Source of the DNA: Chloranthus sessilifolius
Lineage: Eukaryota > Streptophyta > Magnoliopsida > Chloranthales > Chloranthaceae
DNA length: 64,000 nucleotides
Assembly: GCA_021018995.1 (NCBI GenBank)
Contig: CM037591.1
Location: 7,880,001 to 7,944,000 of the forward strand
Direction of reading: 5' to 3'
A program made the position numbers and the translations under genes. The stretch's first letter is position 1; each line of letters starts with the position of its first letter. The notes below the pieces were generated by a model. That model did not search any database, was not told the DNA's origin, and saw only the letters and a program-made list of their open reading frames with translations. Positions 26,258-36,800 of this stretch are shown in pieces.

Positions 26258-27227
26258 TAACATGTACTCAAAGCCTAGATCATCCATTGGCAGGTCACCA
26301 CATTTACGTTCCACAGGTAGAAATAACCTAGACCAGATGATCCTAGCCATCAACTCCAAAATTTTGTAGGCCATCTGTTCAGTGCAAACTTCTGATCACG
26401 TTACAATCATATCCAAGGCTATGATATTTGGTTGTGACATGTATATTTGGTGATTTGCCATGTGGATAGCCCTGATGATCTACACGTCTCTCTCTCTCTC
26501 TCTCTCAATATCTATATGAGGCTCAGGATTGAGTGCAGCACCTGGTGCTGCACTCGAGCCAGTTGGGTGCCACCAGAGCACGTGTACGAGGTCGATCAAC
26601 AATCATTCAGGAAAAAAAAAACACCTGTATCTACACCGTCAAAATTATGGTTAATGGTGTTTAAATTCATAGTTGAACTTTTTCAAAAAGAAACAAAATA
26701 TATATTTTGATCTGTGAAATCATGGCCATACAAGTGTCATTGAATTTTTTTTCTAAAAACCAAAGGGGACTGATGAACCCTTGGAAGAACCACATGCCAC
26801 GTGATTTAGCACTGGAGTGCAGCTCTTAGGCACTGCACCTCAGCATATGTTCCCCATTTTCCTATATCTATATGGAGACAGAGACAGAAATAGAGAATTG
26901 GGAAGATGGGTTCGAACGCACTGCTTGGGCGGTGGGTTTGAATGCTAGATCATGTGCCACACATGGCACACTATTGCTAGTTGTTCCATATCCTCTAAGG
27001 GTTCACCAATCCCTCTAAAGTTTTAGAAAAAGAAAACTTGGACTCTTTTTTCACAGGTTAAAGATATAGGTCTTTCTCCAAAAAAATTGCAATTGAAATT
27101 CTTTACCTTTGACCATAAATTCAATGGTATAAAAGAACTCTTTTTTTGGATAGTCATTGATCAACCTTGGGTATGTGTACATGGCACGCGATCCTTGGTT
27201 CGAACCTGTACTCCTGGGACTCACACA

Positions 27228-27298
<71 letters not shown>

Positions 27299-27458
27299 CA
27301 CTAAAATACCCCAAAAGTTGTTTGGACCTAAAATACCCCCCGAAATTTTTACCATTAATAATAAATTTATAGGGTGAATTTTGTGTAAATATCTTGAAAA
27401 CCAAGGTACACTTTCATTCATCATTTTCAAAATTTAAAACACACCTCGGTTATCTGGA

Positions 27459-27495
<37 letters not shown>

Positions 27496-27771
27496 CTAAT
27501 TCTGGATTCCTTGAACCAGCAGGGACCTGCTATGGAAGCCTTCGAGCATGATTTTGAGAAAGAGAAACACTATTCAGATGTTTTTAACATGGGTTTAGAT
27601 GAAGCCGAAGACTCCCTTATTGAAGCAGAAATGGAAGCCGCTCTTAAAGAGTACAATCTGATTGGAGCCGATCTTGGAATTGTTCCCAACTGTAAATCCC
27701 TTGCCGACGATCCGAGCAGGTTGACAAGATGGATTATTGGAGAAGAAAGGATGCAAGGCAAGATAACTTAG
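11490..27771 (+). CDS. SAC: SAC-domain phosphoinositide phosphatase, SAC2-5 type (5' exons missing)
   Basis: Eleven exons join in one frame: 11490-11677, 11825-11922, 18246-18379, 18475-18609, 19222-19606, 19771-19892, 20126-20236, 20391-20603, 23660-23851, 24687-24798 and 27523-27771. All junctions are GT-AG and phase-consistent (1939 nt, 645 residues plus TAG). The first exon begins mid-codon at Y-L-K-R-G-V-N, inside the SAC domain, so N-terminal exons lie further left and were not recognised. Conserved stretches include [37 protein letters not shown] and the catalytic CX5R-T motif in [12 protein letters not shown] (exon 5). The C-terminal third (exons 9-11) carries NEANGWYGG and an acidic region near the end. 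By family knowledge such enzymes dephosphorylate PtdIns(3,5)P2 at the vacuolar membrane. The substrate here is inferred. Introns 2, 8 and 10 are 6.3, 3.1 and 2.7 kb and hold transposon remnants or microsatellites. The coding exons look intact. Confidence 0.93.
12001..12988 (-). mobile_element. Possible LTR (solo or truncated) in SAC intron 2
   Basis: It starts TGATGCGAGAAC and could end at TTTTTGATCA, giving a TGAT..ATCA terminal pair. On the minus strand it has an AGCCTATTTAAAGGCTTG promoter-like patch resembling the one in the solo LTR at 13519-14453. The flanks CACAC and CACGC are only 4 of 5 identical and lie in a CA-rich stretch, so the call is weak. Confidence 0.35.
13519..14453 (-). 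mobile_element. Solo LTR inserted in copia integrase
   Basis: The 935-bp segment begins TGATGCAG and ends CTGCATCA, an 8-bp terminal inverted repeat of the usual TG..CA type. Both sides carry the 5-bp direct repeat ACAAC (13514-13518 and 14454-14458). A minus-strand TATA-like patch (GCCTATATAAGGC, near 14155) suggests the LTR points left. No internal coding region is present, so it is a solo LTR left by LTR-LTR recombination. A hairpin MITE (13684-14047) accounts for 364 bp of its length. GATCGATCGAG-type palindromes occur near 14270-14350. Confidence 0.9.
13684..14047. mobile_element. Harbinger-like hairpin MITE (GGCTGC family, copy 1)
   Basis: Long terminal inverted repeats of about 60 bp: GGCTGCTTATGACATAGCTC at the left and the near-complement ending GCAGCC at the right. 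The flanks are the 3-bp repeat TCA (13681-13683, 14048-14050). The internal phrase ACAAATAAAATCTGCTCTA also occurs in the element at 62734-62981, so both are one family. It is nested in the solo LTR. Confidence 0.85.
14657..14916. mobile_element. Palindrome-rich Mutator-type MITE (copy 3)
   Basis: This 260-bp element is flanked by the perfect 9-bp direct repeat ATTATATCC (14648-14656, 14917-14925). The termini ATGGTATCAAATGTCGG and CTTCAACACCTTG are an imperfect inverted repeat. The interior repeats CCGATACCGATATGTATCGG-like words. It lies immediately upstream of the copia fragment. Confidence 0.88.
14926..15840. other. Unassigned intronic DNA, probably retroelement-derived
   Basis: The sequence lies upstream of the minus-strand copia fragment and may be its eroded gag or leader, but no protein domain is readable. 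No gene or RNA is recognised. Confidence 0.35.
16059..17197 (+). mobile_element. Solo LTR inserted at the YVDD box of a LINE
   Basis: The 1139-bp element starts TGACGGGGAC and ends CCCACGTCA (imperfect inverted TG..CA ends). It is flanked by the 5-bp repeat CACAC (16054-16058 and 17198-17202). A CTCCTATAAGG promoter-like patch lies near 16570, suggesting plus orientation. No gag-pol is present. The first third carries an array of TCGATCGATCGA palindromes (16190-16460). Confidence 0.87.
16190..16460. repeat. TCGATCGA palindrome array inside the solo LTR
   Basis: Roughly ten copies of the word TTCGATYGATCGAA or close variants occur in 270 bp, spaced by 8-40 bp of A/T-rich sequence. They lie in the presumed upstream (U3) part of the LTR, where promoter or enhancer elements would be expected. 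Confidence 0.75.
17791..18245. other. End of SAC intron 2
   Basis: No further element is recognised. The intron ends at the acceptor TTGCAG (18240-18245) before the TVEKRPRE exon. Confidence 0.6.
20604..21559. other. First part of SAC intron 8
   Basis: AT-rich intron sequence. It contains a (TA) run at 21523-21540. No coding or RNA feature is recognised. Confidence 0.5.
21560..22320 (+). pseudogene. LINE 3' end with RNase H domain, in SAC intron 8
   Basis: The plus strand carries the C-terminal RNase H domain of a plant LINE. KMNTDG (about 21780) holds the first catalytic Asp, followed by [27 protein letters not shown]-like [14 protein letters not shown] (about 21960-22005), and [14 protein letters not shown] (about 22095-22135). 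One frameshift separates the two halves. A short 3' tail follows (to about 22320). The RT is absent, consistent with a 5'-truncated insertion. It is in the sense orientation within the SAC transcript. Confidence 0.88.
22330..23659. other. Rest of SAC intron 8
   Basis: No confident feature. A more C-rich stretch (22830-23310) has open frames but no domain I recognise. The intron ends at GTGTTGCAG before 23660. Confidence 0.4.
24822..24970. repeat. (TTA)n and (TA)n microsatellites in SAC intron 10
   Basis: A TTA trinucleotide run lies at about 24822-24857 and a TA run at about 24949-24970, just after the donor at 24799. Confidence 0.9.
25385..26165. repeat. Possible degenerate inverted-repeat element in SAC intron 10
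   Basis: The left side reads GTTGTTAAATGTGCTAGG...GCTAAGCGAGGC and the right side ends AAGCGAAGCATAGC..TTTTGACAAC. The two are loosely complementary (TTGTYAAA termini, AAGCG and CTAGACC words). No target duplication was resolved. Confidence 0.35.
26213..26508. repeat. (TA)n and (TC)n microsatellites
   Basis: A long TA run (about 26213-26256) and a TC run (about 26487-26506) sit in SAC intron 10. The second is just left of the repeat at 26519. Confidence 0.9.
26519..26863. repeat. Dispersed non-coding repeat (copy 2) with flanking direct repeat
   Basis: Related to 9960-10310 (shared words listed there). It is bounded by ATATCTATATG on both sides (26508-26518 and 26864-26874), an 11-bp direct repeat that may include a Mutator-like target duplication. 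The left part contains the near-palindrome GCAGCACCTGGTGCTGC. Non-coding. Confidence 0.65.
27225..27299. repeat. Composite palindromic microsatellite (TC)n(TA)n(GA)n
   Basis: A run of TC, then TA, then GA dinucleotides forms one perfect inverted repeat able to fold on itself. It lies in SAC intron 10, followed by a TC run at about 27458-27492 that merges with the polypyrimidine tract of the last acceptor. Confidence 0.9.
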
Positions 27772-28262
27772 TTCAACTGCATTTTGTACAATTTTATGTA
27801 CACATCTTCTTCTTTTTTTTTTGCAAGGTATGCAATTTTAATTGTTTATTATATCTTATTGCCCTCTTATCATAGTTAATTGGTTGCCTTATGCCATATT
27901 TTCAATAGGGTTTTTACTGTTATAAAATTTCTTAGGACTTCAGAACTTCGAATATGACAACTTAGCCAACTTGATAGAAAATGGATACTGTGGTGTGAAA
28001 CATGTGACCATTATGTTGTAGAGAAGAGTATTAGATGACCATCTTGATCATCAATGTCGGTGATTGGGTCATCGGTTCTATCCACCTGGCACCATTTTGG
28101 CACCGGGCAGTGTCATTTGGGCATGTGGTCATTTCCTTGATTGCATTAGAAAGATATTTCTAGGATGTGATAGAGCGCCTAAAGTGCAAAAAAAATAAAA
28201 TTGAATGGCTACAATGTGATTGCTCAAGTCTGTTTTAGCAATTCATTTTTGGCACTTGTAGG
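27772..28262. other. 3' flank of the SAC gene
   Basis: No coding feature. The 3' UTR and polyadenylation site should be here, but no signal is distinctive enough to place. Confidence 0.5.
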
Positions 28263-28442
28263 CAAGGATTAAAATCTTGGTTTTCCAGTAACGTATAGGG
28301 CAGCTCCAAAAACGATTTGTATCGAACGACACATATCGGTTTTGGATGATAAATTGGTATGTATCAGCTGACACATTCAATGTATCGATTCGGTGATCTT
28401 CGAAACTGATGCATCTCGGTTTTGTCCAGAATTTTAATCCAT
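28263..28442. mobile_element. Palindrome-rich Mutator-type MITE (copy 4)
   Basis: It starts CAAGGATTAAAATC and ends GAATTTTAATCCAT. Flanking 9-mers ACTTGTAGG and GCTTCTAGG match at 7 of 9. The interior has ACACATTCAATGTATCG, as in copies 1 and 2. The orientation is reversed relative to copy 1. Confidence 0.75.
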
Positions 28443-28482
28443 GCTTCTAGGCTCTTAATAATGCGGGAGAGAGTATTTTGAT

Positions 28483-28652
28483 CAAGGTATACAAAATCGG
28501 CCCATACAGATGCGTATCGGTATCCCAACTCGGATACCCGATACGTATCGGTTTGAGCCCAGTTTTACAGTTCTTTTAAAAAATAAAAAATAAAATAGGC
28601 CGATTCGTATCGGTATCGGCCAATACCAATCGGCCGAGTCGTATCGGTTTTG
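28483..28652. mobile_element. Palindrome-rich Mutator-type MITE (copy 5)
   Basis: It starts CAAGGTATACAAAATCGG and ends TATCGGTTTTG. ATTTTGAT flanks both sides (28475-28482 and 28653-28660). It contains CCGATACGTATCGG. It lies 40 bp from copy 4. Confidence 0.75.
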
Positions 28653-29096
28653 ATTTTGATGCTATCTTAGGGCTGAATCCCGATCTAGACAATGACCTTC
28701 TGCACCACATGGCACCAAAAAAGGTGCTACGTATGCAGAATTGATGTCCCGATCACCTATGTAGGTGATTGGGACTGTCACCGAATACTAGCTCTATGTT
28801 ATAGCCCTTCTAATGATGATTTTTGAACTAGCATTTGGGAATATTTTATTACATGCATTTGGAGAGGCCATTTGTTATATGTTGCTGCGGTACTATAAAA
28901 TTCGTATGTTTATTAATTTATGAATAATTCCAGAGTTTTCAATAAATCATGATTTTTAATCTTTTATACTTTTTTTTCCGCTGAATTTTTTTCAAACGTA
29001 CAGAATTTTGCTGGATTTTTTCAAATAAAAAATTTTAACCTTACTGAAACTCCGGTTGAGAAGGAAGACTCGTGATATAAATTTAAGATACCCTAA

Positions 29097-29310
29097 AACC
29101 AAGGTGTCGAAATCGGTATCGGACTCAGGTATCGGTCCATGGAGGACCGATACGACTCGGCTGATATGTATTGGCCCATTTTAAAAAAAGAATAAAAAAA
29201 TAGAGATATCAGCCGAAACTGATACCGTATCGGCCGATACCGAGTTGAGATACTGATACGTATCAGGGCCGATACATATCGGTTTGCCGAGAAAAAAAGC
29301 ATCTCTACTT
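29097..29310. mobile_element. Palindrome-rich Mutator-type MITE (copy 6)
   Basis: The left end CAAGGTGTCGAAATCGG matches the family. The interior repeats CGTATCGGCCGATACCG words. The right end is less clear and no target duplication is resolved. Confidence 0.65.
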
Positions 29311-29819
29311 TGTGACTCAAACATCTTAAAAATGAACAGTTACTATGGGAACTTTCAAACCTATTTTAGTCGTTCATTCTAAATACACCCCGCTTCAATT
29401 ATTTATATGAAGATGTTTTTTCGATGGAATCTTTATTCCACTGGATCATAATGCCACATGTATCCAATCAGTAACTAGTTTTCCAGTATGTTACCTAATC
29501 ATATCAGTGTAGCATCTGATATCAATTTTTCGGTATCGGGTACCCTACATGTGCACCAAGGGCAATTCATGGGTTACCAAAGTGGTCAAAGTTTAGGAAG
29601 GGAACAAATATTTTCTCTTTTTCGATGACGGGGTATTCAGGCTTCTTGAAACAACCGACTAAGTCCACATGCACGTGCAAGACCCGCACATCACACGTAC
29701 CGGGTAAGTAGGGATAAATCTATGTGAATTGCCAATAGGGGGTGGGATTTGAACTCATGACTTTTGCTTCTTGCGGCGGAGTCCTGGCCATTATGCCAAT
29801 ACCTGATGGTTAAGTGAAC
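29311..29819. other. Unassigned flank left of the composite element
   Basis: No gene recognised. The stretch about 29600-29800 has GC-richer text with CACATGCACGTGCAAGACCC and resembles 61995-62060 (CCCACACATCACAGGTACC..GTAAGTAGGGATAAATCTATG). It is therefore another dispersed repeat. Confidence 0.45.
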
Positions 29820-29828
29820 TACTATTTA
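29820..29828 (+). repeat. Left 9-bp target-site duplication, TACTATTTA
   Basis: It abuts the GGGAAATTTGCAC terminus of MULE A. The same 9-mer in the same orientation follows the outer terminus of MULE B at 57638-57646. Confidence 0.85.
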
Positions 29829-30144
29829 GGGAAATTTGCACTTTCGGCCCTATATGTTTGCGTATTTACAGAAACAGGCCTATAGTTTCAATCCTTGCAT
29901 AAATGGCCAGCTCCAAGCCTAGCCGCGTGCACGTCAGATATCTATATATATGCTTCTCTATGCAAGTATTGAATCTAGAATTTTTATATCATTTTTTAAC
30001 AATTTTTATCTCTCTTTGAAAGCGATTTCGAGATTCCATTAAAGGTCGTATTTCCCTAGAGAATACAACAGGCTAGGTAAGATATCGAGTACAATATCTT
30101 TTAAGTTATTGTTTTCCCAATTTCTCAAAACATTGTAGGTAGTC

Positions 30145-30342
30145 CAAGATATCGTCCGATATCATAAGTTATCGACCGATATCTTAAGTTATCGACCGAT
30201 AACTTAAGATATCGACCGATATCTTAAAAGGTCTTTTTTTTAAGTTTTTGGATTATGGTTTACGTTAAAAGTCCATCCATCAGCTATATATCTTAGGATA
30301 TCGGCCCGATATCTTAGGATATCGAGCGATAACCTATGATTG
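30145..30342. repeat. MULE A palindrome array 1, in the putative 5'-leader intron of mudrA
   Basis: Cores such as ATCGTCCGAT and ATCGACCGAT are spaced about 20 bp, joined by linkers like ATCTTAAGTT. There are four cores plus two more after a spacer. The array lies between a donor-like CTAG|GTAAGA (about 30075) and an acceptor-like TATTGTAG (about 30468), so it is probably intronic. Confidence 0.85.
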
Positions 30343-30473
30343 ACAAAAACTCTAAAGTTTTTATTCCTTTAATTTTTTTAATAATATTTTTAAACAATTG
30401 TAGCGCTAAGTCAAGTATAACTCTTTATAAACAACTAATTTTAATTTTAATTTTATAAATATTGTAGGTTGAA

Positions 30474-33067
30474 ATGGATGTTCCTCTTCTTTGCCATTTT
30501 GATTTCATACGCGTGAGAGATAATACTTACAACGGAGGACATCGGAGGATTGTCACTGTCACGGAGAATATATCATTTGATGAGTTAATAGAGAAAATGT
30601 ACAAAGTCACAACTTGGAAGAACATTCTATTACACTTCTTGTTTCATTACGCATAGGGAATGAGCTTGTATTTGCCAATTGTCCGACTCAGATCTTACAA
30701 ACTTATTTAGAGCATATCGTATCGGTGATGGTGTTATAAATATTTATATCGAAAAATCATTAGTCACTACTGTAGCAGAAATTTTGCCGTCTTTAGAAAC
30801 ATTTCAACCGTTTAAGGAAACAAACGAAGATGATCATGGTGTGGGAACAGAACATTTGATTGAAAATCAAGGAATACGGTATGAAGAGGAGAACATTGTT
30901 ACACCGATAATAGAAATATAAATATAGGATTTCGCCCCTACAGTAAACTTCCAGAGCAACCCTATTCAGACATTCCGATGAGTGAAGGCGATGAAGATCA
31001 AGGATATTCTCATCAAATGAATCTGATGCATGATACATCTCAATTCAACTTCGATTCGGTAAATCAGTGGGAAACGTTTTTAGTCGGCCTTAGTCCATAT
31101 CAATGGCCTTCCGAACAAATAGCTTCGGAGCCAACGATAATCGAGCCTTCAACAGAACAACCTCTCATACATCAAATATTCTCGCATCGGCTAACATCAA
31201 TTCAAACAACTGCACATCAACCAAGCGTACATCGACGGGCTCAATCCCAATCACGTAATAACCATCCAGTCGATGATGGTGATAGTGATCCTGAAAATAA
31301 TGAAGCCCCGCCGTCTCCCACTTCGCGTGTTTATACTAATAGGGGAATTGATCAACCTCTGGTGGACGAAGACTATCAGCTTAATGACTCGGAAGGGGAG
31401 TATATGGATTCAGACGATGAGGAACTGTATGAAGGGGGAACGATTACCATTGGTCAGGCGTTTAGAAATAAGAAATCATTTCAAAAAGTTCTTAAAGAAT
31501 TTGCGATGACAAATAATTTTCAGATTAAACCAATAAAAATCAGTCATCTTCGAGTAACTGCGAGGTGTGTTGAAGTAGGATGTGCTTGGCGAATACATGC
31601 ATCGAAATTAGTAGGCGTAGACACGTTTGCTGTGAAAACTTTTCACCCGGAACACACGTCTATGAATGCCGCTTTGAAGCGGACATCGCCAATGTACGAC
31701 ATCGTGGATAGCTTCATTCGTTAGAGATAAGCTATTAAAGGATTTTGATGACACTCCTGCTTCAATAATTTTGATATTGAAAAAATACAGATAACGAGTT
31801 CTTTGGAAAACATGGAGAGGGAAAGAAATGGCGTTGAATGACATCCGAGGTAATTGGAATGAGCAATTTAAGTTGTTACCGTCCTATGTTGCCGAATTAC
31901 AATGGTCGATCCGCATATTCTGACCGAATTGTGTCTCGAGCCCGATAATGCATTTAGATTCTTCGTGGCATTCGGACCTTGCATTGAGCTTTCGTAATAC
32001 TTTAAGAATAATTATGTAGATGGAACGCATTTGCATGGACGATATAAGGGAGTGTTGTTAATAGCTACGGGATAGACGGAATAGACATTTATTTCCTATA
32101 GCGTTCAAGCGTATCGAAGAAAATGAAGACCATTGGACATGGTTTCTTGATCTATTAGGAGACGTGTAATCGGTGAATTTGAAGAAACGGTTTGTTTTGA
32201 TATCGTCAGTAAAGGTTTGATGGAAACAAAGGAAAAGTTTTTCCTAATGCCTTTCACACCATCAGACACTTGATAAATATAAGGATACAATCTCTAGACC
32301 GCTTTTCTAGGTTGTCTTTGCGCATTTTCGAAGCAAAATTTAAAAGAATTATGAAAAATAGAAGACGACGCCTACCGAATGTACAAAATGGATTAAAGAA
32401 ATTGGTGATCATTTCGGCACGCGCTTATTTCAAGGGAGGCGTTATGATATGTTGACAACTAATATAGTGAAAGCATAAATAGTGTGTTGAAAATAGCAGG
32501 AGGAACCGATTGTGAGCATGTTAGAAACTATTAAAAGTAGTCAAATTTTATCTTCGTCGTGGAGGAAGGAAATAAAATGACACATGTGTTAACAACATGG
32601 CGTAAAAAACACATAAAAAGAAATTCAGGATGGGCCCGTCGAAAAAATGTCATACCATATGGTCGTGATATATTTCAAGTTAAACGTGGTGATTACACTC
32701 ACAGTGTCGATCTAGAATCGCGAACATGTACATGTAGACGTTGGGCTATTCTTGGATTACCATGTTCACATGCGATTGCCGCATTATCGCTACCAAAAGA
32801 AAAGAGAAGACCCAATTTTGTGAACACTGGTTTACCAATGACTTATTTAGGGAAACTTATAAAGAACACTTTGTCCCGACCGTTGACAAGCGCCAATGGA
32901 CTTCGCAAATAAAAGACATTCAAGTTTTGCCTCCCCACAAAATACGTCAAGCCGGCCGTCCGAAGAAAAGGAGAACAAGATCTATAGGGGAAGTTCGACC
33001 ACTACAATGTAAAAATTGTAACAAGTATGGTCATAATCGTCGCTCGTGTAAATTTGTTAATATTTGA
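30474..33067 (+). pseudogene. mudrA: mudrA-type transposase, MULE A (broken)
   Basis: The start MDVPLLCHFDF lies just after an acceptor. An acidic, low-complexity N-terminal part follows. Next is the MuDR DNA-binding domain, ITIGQAFRNKKSFQKVLKEF (about 31440-31500) with CVEVGCAW and later H-P-E-H, a WRKY/GCM1-like zinc-finger layout. The catalytic domain is only patchy here (VDGTHLHGRYKG near 32020). The C-terminal part keeps the SWIM zinc finger CTCRRWAILGLPCSH (about 32725-32775) and a CCHC knuckle CKNCNKYGHNRRSC (about 33010-33050). Frameshifts occur at about 30610-30700, 31680, 31900 and 32400. Unlike copy B, it keeps GEYMDS at about 31400 and GRYKG at about 32040. Confidence 0.9.
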
Positions 33068-33408
33068 AATTAACTTATATTACATCAAAGGTTGAGATTG
33101 AAAACAGATTTAGATTAGATTAGACCTAGTGGCAATCGAGCTTCCAAATGATCTCATTATAGAAGAGTATTTTTTTTTCTCTTTTTCTTTCCTTCAATAT
33201 AAACAGATTAAACCTCAATAAAAGAGCGATCAACATCTACCAATTAATTAATATATTTTTTTGGAATTGTGATTAAAATATATTGTTGTGCTTCTTAATA
33301 AATCATTCATTCATTCAAACAGGATTTGAAGTTGCCAAATTCGCCCCTAATCTACTAGTGATTGGCATAAAGCCAAACCAAAGATATCAGGCTTCACAAT
33401 TCAGAAAG

Positions 33409-33690
33409 GTATATCTTAAATCATCGGCCGATATTTTAAATCATCGACCGATGATTTAAAATACCGGCCGATGATTTAAGATATCGTCCGATAACTTAAA
33501 ATATCGGACGATGATTAAAGATATCGGCTGATAATTTAAATCATCGGCCGATAATTTAAATCATCGGCCGATTACTTAAAATATCGTTCGATTACTTAAG
33601 ATATCGGCCGATGACTTAAATTATCGGCCGATGATTTAAGATATCGGACGATGATTTAAGATATCGGCCGATGATATAAGTCATCGGCCT
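33409..33690. repeat. MULE A palindrome array 2, between the convergent genes
   Basis: Fourteen units with a strict 20-bp period, consensus core ATCGGCCGAT with linker NATTTAARNN. Most cores are ATCGGCCGAT, with variants such as ATCGTCCGAT and ATCGGACGAT. The array lies between the 3' ends of mudrA and the Ulp1-like gene. Confidence 0.93.
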
Positions 33691-33854
33691 ATTGGAATTG
33701 CTTCAAGAGAGGAAGGCTCCATTGATAAATCAGGCAAGGTGATACAAATAAGATAAATAAATTGATAACAACGAAAATGAAAATTATACAAGTTAATAAA
33801 AATTAATAAAATTAAATAATTTACAATTTCATCAAAAAATATCTTTACAAAACA

Positions 33855-36800
33855 CTAAAATTTTTTACAGATATTAACTCTTCTTCCCAAACGTGCACAT
33901 TCGATGTCCGATTTCGGCTCTAAATTGTTGCATATGTTTATCGTCGAAATCAATAGGCCGCTGTTGGGAGAAGTATTCTATATACTTTAAAACGTATACA
34001 CCGCAATCCCAACCGTTTTATTGGATCGGGAGAACGACACTGTTGAACGCCGATACCTTCCACTGTTGATCGAAAGCTGACTTCAAATCGATAGTGTAAA
34101 GAAGGCGCGGAAGGTGATTCAATAGACATTCTTTATGCGCTTCAAACCTTTTTGAGCACTCTCGGTCTGCTGGATCAATTAACTTAATTTCTCGATCAAC
34201 TACTGAAATTATAGCCAACGTCCAATGGCTATGTTTTTGGCTATGCATCGGAAGATAAATCTACACATAAACGGAACCGAAATTTTAAATAATAAATTTT
34301 ATTTAAAAGCCGTTAAATAAAGCGAAGTTTAGTATTCAAAAACGTACCGTTCCACAGTCGATCGCGTGAATTCCGCGGATATTATTTGTCAATAGTGGTT
34401 CCATCGGCTTTGAATTGTTACGAACATTCCATTCGTCACAATAGGCCTGCCACCTATCGAGGTCGCTGAGCGCAGCAATACCTTCATTATCGATATATTT
34501 TTTAAATTTTTTCTCGTCTGCCATAAACAAGGTCTGAAACAGGATAATGTAGTAAGTAAATAAATTAGAAGAAGTTAATCAAGAGTCGTGATTGAAAAGA
34601 CAAATAAAAGAAACAAACGAACTTCCAATAAATATTTGAAACCTTACCAGGGCAGGAACCGAACCACTTTTTCGGCATTAGCCGTAAACATTGAATCGTT
34701 TATAACTTCAAGGACTCTCGAGTATGCGTCGATGACTTCATTGTCGAGCCACGAGCGTCCTTTGAGAACCTTCAAAAGAGCAACTGTGATCTCAATACCG
34801 CTGATAGTATTGACGATCACATTGTTCTCGTTCTCCGGCCGATTCCAAAAACTAAGCATATACTTTTGCTCCATTGATATTGCCTCATCCTCCTCCTCCT
34901 CTACAGCCAATCTTAGTTTTTTTATTAATGCTTTATTGGTCGGAGACTTTCTCTTCTTACGAGCACGCAAGTCATAACCTTCGGCTTCATTTTTTGTAGA
35001 TGATAGTTTCACTATAATTGGTTTTAGTGATGTCGACTGTGACTCACGAGAAGGCTGCGTAAGAGGAGCACCATCATCACCCACATCAACCAAGGGTTGT
35101 TTAGTAGGCTGAGGAGCAGTAGGTTTTGGGGCAGCGGGTTTAATGGCAGTAGATTTATTTGTAAGTTGAGGAGCGGCGGGTTTTGGGGCAGTTGATTGTT
35201 GTCTAGGTGGATGAGCAGAGGGTTTTGGGGCACTTGACTGATGGCTTGGTTGAGGAGCAGTTGGTTTTGGGGCATCGGATCATGGCTTTGTTGAGGAGGA
35301 GCAAGGGTTTTGTTGATGAGTGGTGGGTTGAGGGACAGTTGATTGAGGGTAAGTGGGTGAAGGAACGAAGGTGTCAAAGAGCACAGAGGTTAAAATATTA
35401 TCCTGCATAATTGCAAAAAAATATACATTACAAAAAATAAAAAATAAACTGCACTATCGACGGATAATTTAACTAATCGGTCGATAATTTAAATAGTCGA
35501 TCGATAATGTACATTATCGGTCGATAATTTAAGTTATCGATCGATAATTTACATTATCGACCGATAATTTAAATAGTCGGTCAATAATGTAAATTATCGA
35601 TCGATAATTTAAATTATCGACCGATAATGTAACTTATCGTCCGGTAATGTACATTATCGATCGACTATTTAAATTATCGGTCGATAATGTACATCGTCGG
35701 ACGATAAGTTCCATCTTCGGACGACAAGCTAATTTTGCATTAAGTTGTAAAGAAATGATTTTGTTCTAAATTTGAAAAGTCTTGATTTGATACCTTTCTT
35801 AAATGAGAGATGACCGCATCAAGATCCTTCTGTATTGCTTTATTTTCTTCTTGTAAGGCCTTCTTATCTCTGCCTAGTTGTTCAATGGTGAGTGCTTGCC
35901 CTTTAAGCAGCGTAAATGCACGCCGGAATTCTTTTTTCATTTCTTTTACAGCCATGCGGAGCGTCTTGCATTTTTTTCTTAGCTCCGTTACTTCTTTGGT
36001 TAGGTGCGGTTGCCTAACTGGCTGCTCTCTTGTTGGCTCGGGCCTAATTTCTGGTTTGCCCTTTGGTTGACGTACAACGACTTCAAAATCATCGTTATCG
36101 TCGCTATAATCTTCGTCATCCTCATTGTCGTCATCTCGGCTAATCGGCTCTTCGGCTTTTTCTTCCGGACGTGTTGGATGACTTGGGATATCATCATATT
36201 CATCTATATTTTCTTCGGAGTAAGGCTCTTCTCTTTCTTCGGTCTCTTCCTTCTTATTTTCCATTTCTCTTCGAATCAAAAAGTATCGAACCTATTTATA
36301 CTGTAATTCGTGCTTCTCAACTTCAAGCTCTATAATCACTTTAGACTTAAGAAATTTTTCTCTATATAAATTAGGATTACGGTGAATTTTGGCCTTCCCA
36401 TTTCATTAGCCTTGAAATGGTTCTTTAAGCCCAATAAGAGCGGTGGCATCGCAGAAAGTGCTCAAACGCCCAAATCAGAAGGCGATAGTGCATCCATAGA
36501 TATTGTATTGCCCTTTTCCGACCTTCTCGCCATTTCCTCCCGCCACTCGCTTTTGATATACTATCTAATAAATTATTGTAAACTATCGTGCCCCACGGTA
36601 ACTTGTTGAACTCTTCAATGTTATCTACTAATTTAAGTACTGTATCTACTTCGATATGTGTCCTAAGTAAAAAGAACATACGAAAAATAATAATGACTTC
36701 AAAAATCATCGTTGGATAAATCAACATCAATAATTTCTTCAATACGAGATCTTTTCACGGCTTCCCCAAAAGAATTTGTATCGAATAGTTGTTTCTCTTT

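Noticed and set aside
35452-35730. CRISPR-like array
   Set aside because: Period is 20 bp with degenerate palindromic units and no unique spacers, in a plant transposon intron. It is a palindrome tandem array.
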